NCBI GenBank assembly: GCA_945936265.1 | Contig: CAMETB010000004.1 | Location: forward strand, 1-26,876 | Reading direction: 5' to 3' | DNA length: 26,876 nt | From: an uncultured Clostridia bacterium | Lineage (GTDB): Bacteria; Bacillota; Clostridia; Oscillospirales; CAG-272 | Shown: positions 23,025 through 26,876 of the stretch, one piece after another | Position numbering within the stretch: position 1 is the stretch's first letter | Layout: each line of letters starts with the position of its first letter | The notes under the pieces: generated by a model | The model's database searches: none | Seen by the model: only the letters and a program-made list of their open reading frames with translations | What the model was told of the DNA's origin: nothing | Made by a program: the position numbers and the translations under genes

Positions 23025-24035
23025 ATGATACTTAAACTTGATCTCGGTGAGCAGAGTTACGATATAGTTGTCGAAAGAGGAGCAATTTCAAAAATTTCTT
23101 CTCTTGTACCGCTTGAGAGAAAAGCGCTTATCCTTACCGATGACGGAGTACCTGCAGAATATTCAGAATCGGTTGCCGCACAGTGCAAGGAAGTTTACAT
23201 TGTAACGCTCCCTCATGGAGAGGCAAGCAAAAGTTTTGAAAATTATAAAAACCTCCTTTCATATCTTATAGAAAAATCTTTCACGAGGACCGATTGTATG
23301 ATAGCCGTCGGCGGAGGGGTTATAGGCGACCTTTGCGGATTTGTGGCATCAAGTTATATGAGAGGAATAGATTTTTATAACATACCTACAACTCTTCTGT
23401 CACAAGTCGATTCTTCAATAGGCGGTAAAGTGGCGATAGATTTCGGTGGCGTAAAGAATATCGTCGGTGCGTTTTATCAGCCGAAAAAAGTCATAATAGA
23501 CCCCGACACTCTTAAAACTCTTGACAAAAGACAACTTCACGCGGGGCTTGCCGAATCGATAAAAATGTCGCTTACTTCCGACAAAGAACTTTTCAGGATA
23601 ATAGAAAAAAGTACGGACATAGTGTCTGATATTGACACTATAATCGTCCGTTCTCTTATGATAAAAAAAGATGTTGTCGAAAAAGATCCCAAAGAAAAAG
23701 GACTTCGAAGAGTACTTAATTTCGGCCACACTGTCGGGCATGCAATAGAAAGTATTGAAAACGGCAGACTTCTTCACGGAGAATGCGTTGCCCTCGGCAT
23801 GATACCTATGTGTCGGGGAGAGGTAAGAGAAAAACTTGTACCCGTACTTGAAAGATATGGCTTACCTGTGTCGATAAAATTGGATTGTGACAGGGCGGCG
23901 GAACTAATCACGCATGACAAAAAAGCACACGGAAAAGACATTTCTGCCGTCTGCGTGTCGAAAATTGGCGAATATGAGATGGTTGAGATGCAACCCGACG
24001 AAATAAAGGAACTTATAGGGAGGTGCTTTAATTGA
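23025..24035 (+). CDS. aroB: 3-dehydroquinate synthase
   Basis: 336 residues, slightly short for AroB. Motifs include the NAD-binding region GGGVIGDLCGFVASSYMRG (96-114), PTTLLSQVDSSIGGK (121-135), and metal/substrate residues E177 (LAESIK), H235 in NFGHTVGHA (232-240) and H251 in HGECVALGM (251-259). It cyclises DAHP to 3-dehydroquinate using NAD+ and a divalent metal. AAAGGA precedes ATG 23025. Its last four bases are shared with the aroC start (TTGA), so the two are translationally coupled. Confidence 0.97.
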   Translation: MILKLDLGEQSYDIVVERGAISKISSLVPLERKALILTDDGVPAEYSESVAAQCKEVYIVTLPHGEASKSFENYKNLLSYLIEKSFTRTDCMIAVGGGVIGDLCGFVASSYMRGIDFYNIPTTLLSQVDSSIGGKVAIDFGGVKNIVGAFYQPKKVIIDPDTLKTLDKRQLHAGLAESIKMSLTSDKELFRIIEKSTDIVSDIDTIIVRSLMIKKDVVEKDPKEKGLRRVLNFGHTVGHAIESIENGRLLHGECVALGMIPMCRGEVREKLVPVLERYGLPVSIKLDCDRAAELITHDKKAHGKDISAVCVSKIGEYEMVEMQPDEIKELIGRCFN

Positions 24036-25132
24036 AAAACACATTCGGAAGCTCCGTTTGCTTAACTGTTTTTGGCGAGAGCCACGGAGAAGCAATAGGT
24101 GCGGTGATTGACGGCTTGTGCCCCGGAATTACTGTTGATACCGAGAAGATAAACAGCGCTCTTGCAAAACGTCGCCCGTCCTCGAATATCGACACGTCCA
24201 GGCGCGAAAAGGATGAATTTAAAATTTTAAGCGGCGTTTTTAACGGGAAAACGACAGGCACGCCTATATGTATAGTTATCCCTAACGGCGACACTAAAAG
24301 TTCAGATTACGAAAGGACCCGTTTCCTTGCAAGACCTTCACATGCTGATTACACGGCTTTCTGTAAATATCACGGATACGAGGACTATAGAGGCGGCGGA
24401 CACTTTTCCGGCAGAATAACCGCTGCAATAGTAGCAGCAGGTGCTATAATTTTATCTGCTCTTGACAATGTGGGCATAAAAATAGGTACTCATATACTGA
24501 AATGCGCCTCCGTTTCCGACAGAGAGTTCTGCGATGTAGAAGAAGACATCAAAATTATAAAAAACAAATCTTTCCCCGTTCTTTCCGATTGCGAAAAGGC
24601 AATGGAAGACGAGATAATGAAGGCAAAATTCAATCTTGATTCCGTCGGCGGAATATTGCAAACGGCAGTGACAGGCGTTCCGGCTGGGGTTGGAGAGCCT
24701 TGGTTTGACAGTGTTGAGAGCATTTTGTCACATGCACTTTTCTCCGTGGGAGCAATAAAAGGAATAGAGTTCGGCAAGGGCTTTGCACTCTCGGGTATGA
24801 GAGGCAGCGAAGCAAATGACGCTTTTTGCATGAAAGACGGCAAGGTAGTTACCGAGACAAACAACAACGGCGGAATTCTTGGCGGAATCACAAACGGGAT
24901 GCCAATAATATTTAACTGTGCGGTAAAGCCTACCGCTTCCATTGCAAAGGAGCAGGATACAATTGATTTTTCAAAGAACGAAAATGCTAAAATAAAGATA
25001 CAGGGCAGGCATGATCCTGCAATAATAAGGAGAGCATGTCCTGTTGTCGAGAGCGTTACCGCAGTGGCGATATGCGATATGATGGCTCAGAGATACGGCA
25101 CAGATGTATTTCTTAACGGAGAAAAAATATGA
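24032..25132 (+). CDS. aroC: Chorismate synthase
   Basis: 366 residues, the normal size. Signatures are GESHGEAIGAVIDG (15-28), the RPSSNIDTSRREKDE region, RPSHADYTAFCKYHGYEDYRGGG, SGRITAA, and the C-terminal GRHDPAIIRRACPVVES. It forms chorismate from EPSP with reduced FMN as cofactor. The start is a TTG at 24032, not an ATG. The strong GGGAGGTG six bases upstream and the 4-base TTGA overlap with aroB decide this. The next start also overlaps by four bases (ATGA), which keeps the operon tightly coupled. Confidence 0.97.
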   Translation: MKNTFGSSVCLTVFGESHGEAIGAVIDGLCPGITVDTEKINSALAKRRPSSNIDTSRREKDEFKILSGVFNGKTTGTPICIVIPNGDTKSSDYERTRFLARPSHADYTAFCKYHGYEDYRGGGHFSGRITAAIVAAGAIILSALDNVGIKIGTHILKCASVSDREFCDVEEDIKIIKNKSFPVLSDCEKAMEDEIMKAKFNLDSVGGILQTAVTGVPAGVGEPWFDSVESILSHALFSVGAIKGIEFGKGFALSGMRGSEANDAFCMKDGKVVTETNNNGGILGGITNGMPIIFNCAVKPTASIAKEQDTIDFSKNENAKIKIQGRHDPAIIRRACPVVESVTAVAICDMMAQRYGTDVFLNGEKI

Positions 25133-26370
25133 AATACGGAGTCATAGGAGAACACTTAAAGCATAGTTTTTCAAAGGAGATACACTCTAAAATAGCCGAC
25201 TATGTGTATGAAATTAAAGAAATATCCCCCGAAAATTTAGAAGACTTTATAAAAGAAAAAGACTTTTACGGCATAAATGTAACCATACCGTATAAGGAAA
25301 AGGTGATACCGTATCTTGATTTTATATCGGACAGCGCAAAGAAAATAGGTGCGGTAAATACGATTGTAAACCGCGACGGAAAACTTTTCGGCTACAATAC
25401 CGATTATATGGGTATGAGAGAACTCATTATAAAAACCTATGGTGAGATAAAAGATAAAAAAGTTCTTATTTTAGGCGCAGGCGGTACATCAAAGACGGCG
25501 CATTCGGTAGTCTCCGATATGGACGCAAGAAACAAAATATTAAAGGTTACAAGGAGCGGGAAGGACGCAACGATAACATATGACGAAGCATATAAAAATC
25601 ACACTGACGCACAGGTGATAATAAACACCACGCCTGTAGGCATGTATCCTGAAAACAGCGACACTGCCTTTGATATTTCCGCTTTTTTATCTCTTGAATG
25701 TGTAATAGACGCAGTATATAATCCCATAAGAACAAGGCTTGTGCAAAGTGCGAAAGAGAGAGGAATAAAAGCGGAGGCAGGGCTTTTTATGCTGTCCGCT
25801 CAGGCGGTTTACGCTTCCGCTGTATTTACGGGTAAGGACCCTGACAAAACTCTTTGCGAAAAGGTATTTTCAGAGGTTCTTTCAGAAAAGGAAAATATAG
25901 TCCTTATCGGTATGCCTTGTTCAGGTAAAACGACAGTAGGCAAAGAACTTGCAAAAATTACCGAAAAAAAATTTGTAGATACCGACTGTGAAATAGTAAA
26001 GAAGACGGGGATTGATATACCAACCTATTTTCAAAAATACGGCGAGGCAAATTTCAGACAGCTTGAAAAAGAGGTAATTGAAGAAATATCAAAGATCAAT
26101 TCTCAGATAATCGCCACGGGTGGAGGCTGTATCCTCGATTTTGAAAATGTAAGAAATTTAAGAAGCAACGGCAAGATATATTTTCTTGACAGGAGCCTTG
26201 AAAACCTGACTCCCACCGCCGACAGACCGCTTTCAAGTGACAAAGAATCACTTGAAAAACGATACAGAGAGCGTTACTCGAAATATGTTTCTTATGCCGA
26301 TTCGATAATTGATTCAAACCGCCCGATAAGCGAGGTTGCAAACGATATAAAAGGAGATTTCTACAAATGA
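25129..26370 (+). CDS. aroE/aroK: Fused shikimate dehydrogenase-shikimate kinase
   Basis: 413 residues with two enzymes in one chain. Residues 1 to about 250 are shikimate dehydrogenase: GVIGEHLKHSFSK (4-16), catalytic K56 in NVTIPYK (50-56), D92 in GYNTDYMG, and the NADP loop GAGGTSKT (116-123). Residues about 254-413 are shikimate kinase: Walker A GMPCSGKTT (261-269), D284-T-D286, FRQLE with R310, GGG (331-333) and ADRPL with R366. The two consecutive steps, 3-dehydroshikimate to shikimate to shikimate 3-phosphate, are thus on one polypeptide. Both halves keep their key residues, so both should be active. The chain is short (a separate pair would usually total about 440), with almost no linker. 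Start ATGA overlaps the aroC stop. Confidence 0.95.
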   Translation: MKYGVIGEHLKHSFSKEIHSKIADYVYEIKEISPENLEDFIKEKDFYGINVTIPYKEKVIPYLDFISDSAKKIGAVNTIVNRDGKLFGYNTDYMGMRELIIKTYGEIKDKKVLILGAGGTSKTAHSVVSDMDARNKILKVTRSGKDATITYDEAYKNHTDAQVIINTTPVGMYPENSDTAFDISAFLSLECVIDAVYNPIRTRLVQSAKERGIKAEAGLFMLSAQAVYASAVFTGKDPDKTLCEKVFSEVLSEKENIVLIGMPCSGKTTVGKELAKITEKKFVDTDCEIVKKTGIDIPTYFQKYGEANFRQLEKEVIEEISKINSQIIATGGGCILDFENVRNLRSNGKIYFLDRSLENLTPTADRPLSSDKESLEKRYRERYSKYVSYADSIIDSNRPISEVANDIKGDFYK

Positions 26371-26807
26371 AAATTCTCGTAATAAACGGACCGAACATAA
26401 ATTTTCTGGGTATCAGAGAGCCGAGCATATACGGAAAGAGCACTTATGACGACCTTGTAAATCTAATAAAATCTCACGCAGATAAAATCGGCGTTTCGGT
26501 TGAGTTTTTTCAGTCCAACCACGAAGGCGCAATAGTAGACGCGATACAAAAGGCATACTATGACAAGGTTGACGCAATAGTGATAAATCCCGCTGCATAT
26601 ACGCACACCAGCGTTGCCATAGCGGACGCGCTCAAAGCCGTTTCAATACCCGCCGCCGAGGTGCATATATCAGATGTAAGCAAGCGCGAAAACTTCAGGC
26701 AAATAAGTTATGTAAGGGATGTATGCAAAAAAACGATATCCGGCAAAGGCTTTGACGGATATCTCGAAGCGATTGACTTCCTCGTGGGATACCTTAAAAA
26801 CGCATAA
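26367..26807 (+). CDS. aroQ: 3-dehydroquinate dehydratase, type II
   Basis: 146 residues, the standard type II size. Motifs: INGPNINFLGIREPSIYG (6-23) with the catalytic Tyr Y22, QSNHEGAIVD (49-58), INPAAYTHTSVA (73-84) and EVHISD (98-103) with H100. It dehydrates 3-dehydroquinate to 3-dehydroshikimate by the trans mechanism, as a dodecamer in known members. ATG 26367 overlaps the aroE/aroK stop by four bases, with AGGAGA upstream. The next gene follows after 41 bases without a terminator. Confidence 0.97.
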   Translation: MKILVINGPNINFLGIREPSIYGKSTYDDLVNLIKSHADKIGVSVEFFQSNHEGAIVDAIQKAYYDKVDAIVINPAAYTHTSVAIADALKAVSIPAAEVHISDVSKRENFRQISYVRDVCKKTISGKGFDGYLEAIDFLVGYLKNA

Positions 26808-26848
26808 AAACACTAATAATTTTGTAAATTTGCAAAGACGGGGTAACA

Positions 26849-26876
26849 ATGAAAGTAAAAATAGAAAAGAGCGTTG
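26849..26876 (+). CDS. aroA: Start of a further gene, probably EPSP synthase (3' truncated)
   Basis: Only nine complete codons are visible (MKVKIEKSV) after GGGGT. The N-terminus resembles many AroA proteins, and aroA (5-enolpyruvylshikimate 3-phosphate synthase) is the one post-shikimate step still missing between the AroK domain and AroC here. The call rests mainly on this context; nine residues cannot prove it. Confidence 0.45.

Noticed and set aside
1..26876. Mobile element, prophage, CRISPR or defence island
   Set aside because: No transposase, integrase, phage, Cas or nuclease-type gene, no terminal repeats and no spaced direct-repeat array were found; the gene set is mostly housekeeping.

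Overview
The window looks like a chromosomal segment of an anaerobic, Gram-positive, gut-type member of the Bacillota (class Clostridia). Evidence seen in the sequence: strong GGAGG-type ribosome binding sites; near-consensus vegetative promoters, almost all with a 17-bp spacer; AT-rich intergenic DNA; FeoA/FeoB iron uptake; a lipoprotein and a signal-peptide protein without outer-membrane features; the tilS-hpt-ftsH order common in Bacillota; and Cys-rich surface repeats typical of gut Clostridia. The exact genus cannot be read from the sequence alone. I saw no rRNA or tRNA gene, CRISPR array, insertion sequence, phage gene or integration site.

Layout. 1-2058 (+): the 3' part of an FAD-dependent oxidoreductase, then a TIM-barrel sugar isomerase/epimerase, ending at a bidirectional terminator. 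2191-9226 (-): a beta-lactamase-fold serine hydrolase, feoB and feoA, a CPA2-type cation/proton antiporter, a histidine phosphatase, and a metallo-beta-lactamase-fold protein with a long acidic tail. 9411-12330 (+): ribF, a possible small antisense-strand RNA, and a secreted protein with three discoidin-like domains. 12411-13892 (-): an acyl-ACP thioesterase-like protein, a 500-base AT-rich intergenic region, and a two-helix membrane protein of 80 residues. 14215-18281 (+): tilS, hpt and ftsH. 18558-20486 (+): a lipoprotein with eleven Cys/His repeats. 20689 to the end (+): an aromatic amino acid operon in the order aminotransferase, pheA, aroB, aroC, an aroE-aroK fusion, aroQ and the first codons of a probable aroA.

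How the genes work together. The aromatic operon holds most of the shikimate pathway: AroB, AroQ, AroE, AroK, probably AroA, and AroC to chorismate. PheA and the aminotransferase can then take chorismate to phenylalanine. Three junctions overlap by 4 bases and one by 8, so translation is probably coupled. DAHP synthase and prephenate dehydrogenase are not in the window. FeoA/FeoB form a ferrous iron uptake pair. TilS, Hpt and FtsH are housekeeping functions in tRNA modification, purine salvage and membrane protein quality control.

The most unusual items are: (i) the lipoprotein whose eleven repeats keep an exact C-x9-C spacing and end in a histidine; (ii) an AT-rich intergenic block with four copies of GTGGAAAA within 84 bases and a near DnaA box, close to where gene orientation switches to all-plus; (iii) a possible orphan small RNA opposite the DNA downstream of ribF; (iv) the compact AroE-AroK fusion; and (v) the acidic-tailed MBL protein that lacks the first metal-binding histidine. 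None of these is proven to be a new system.
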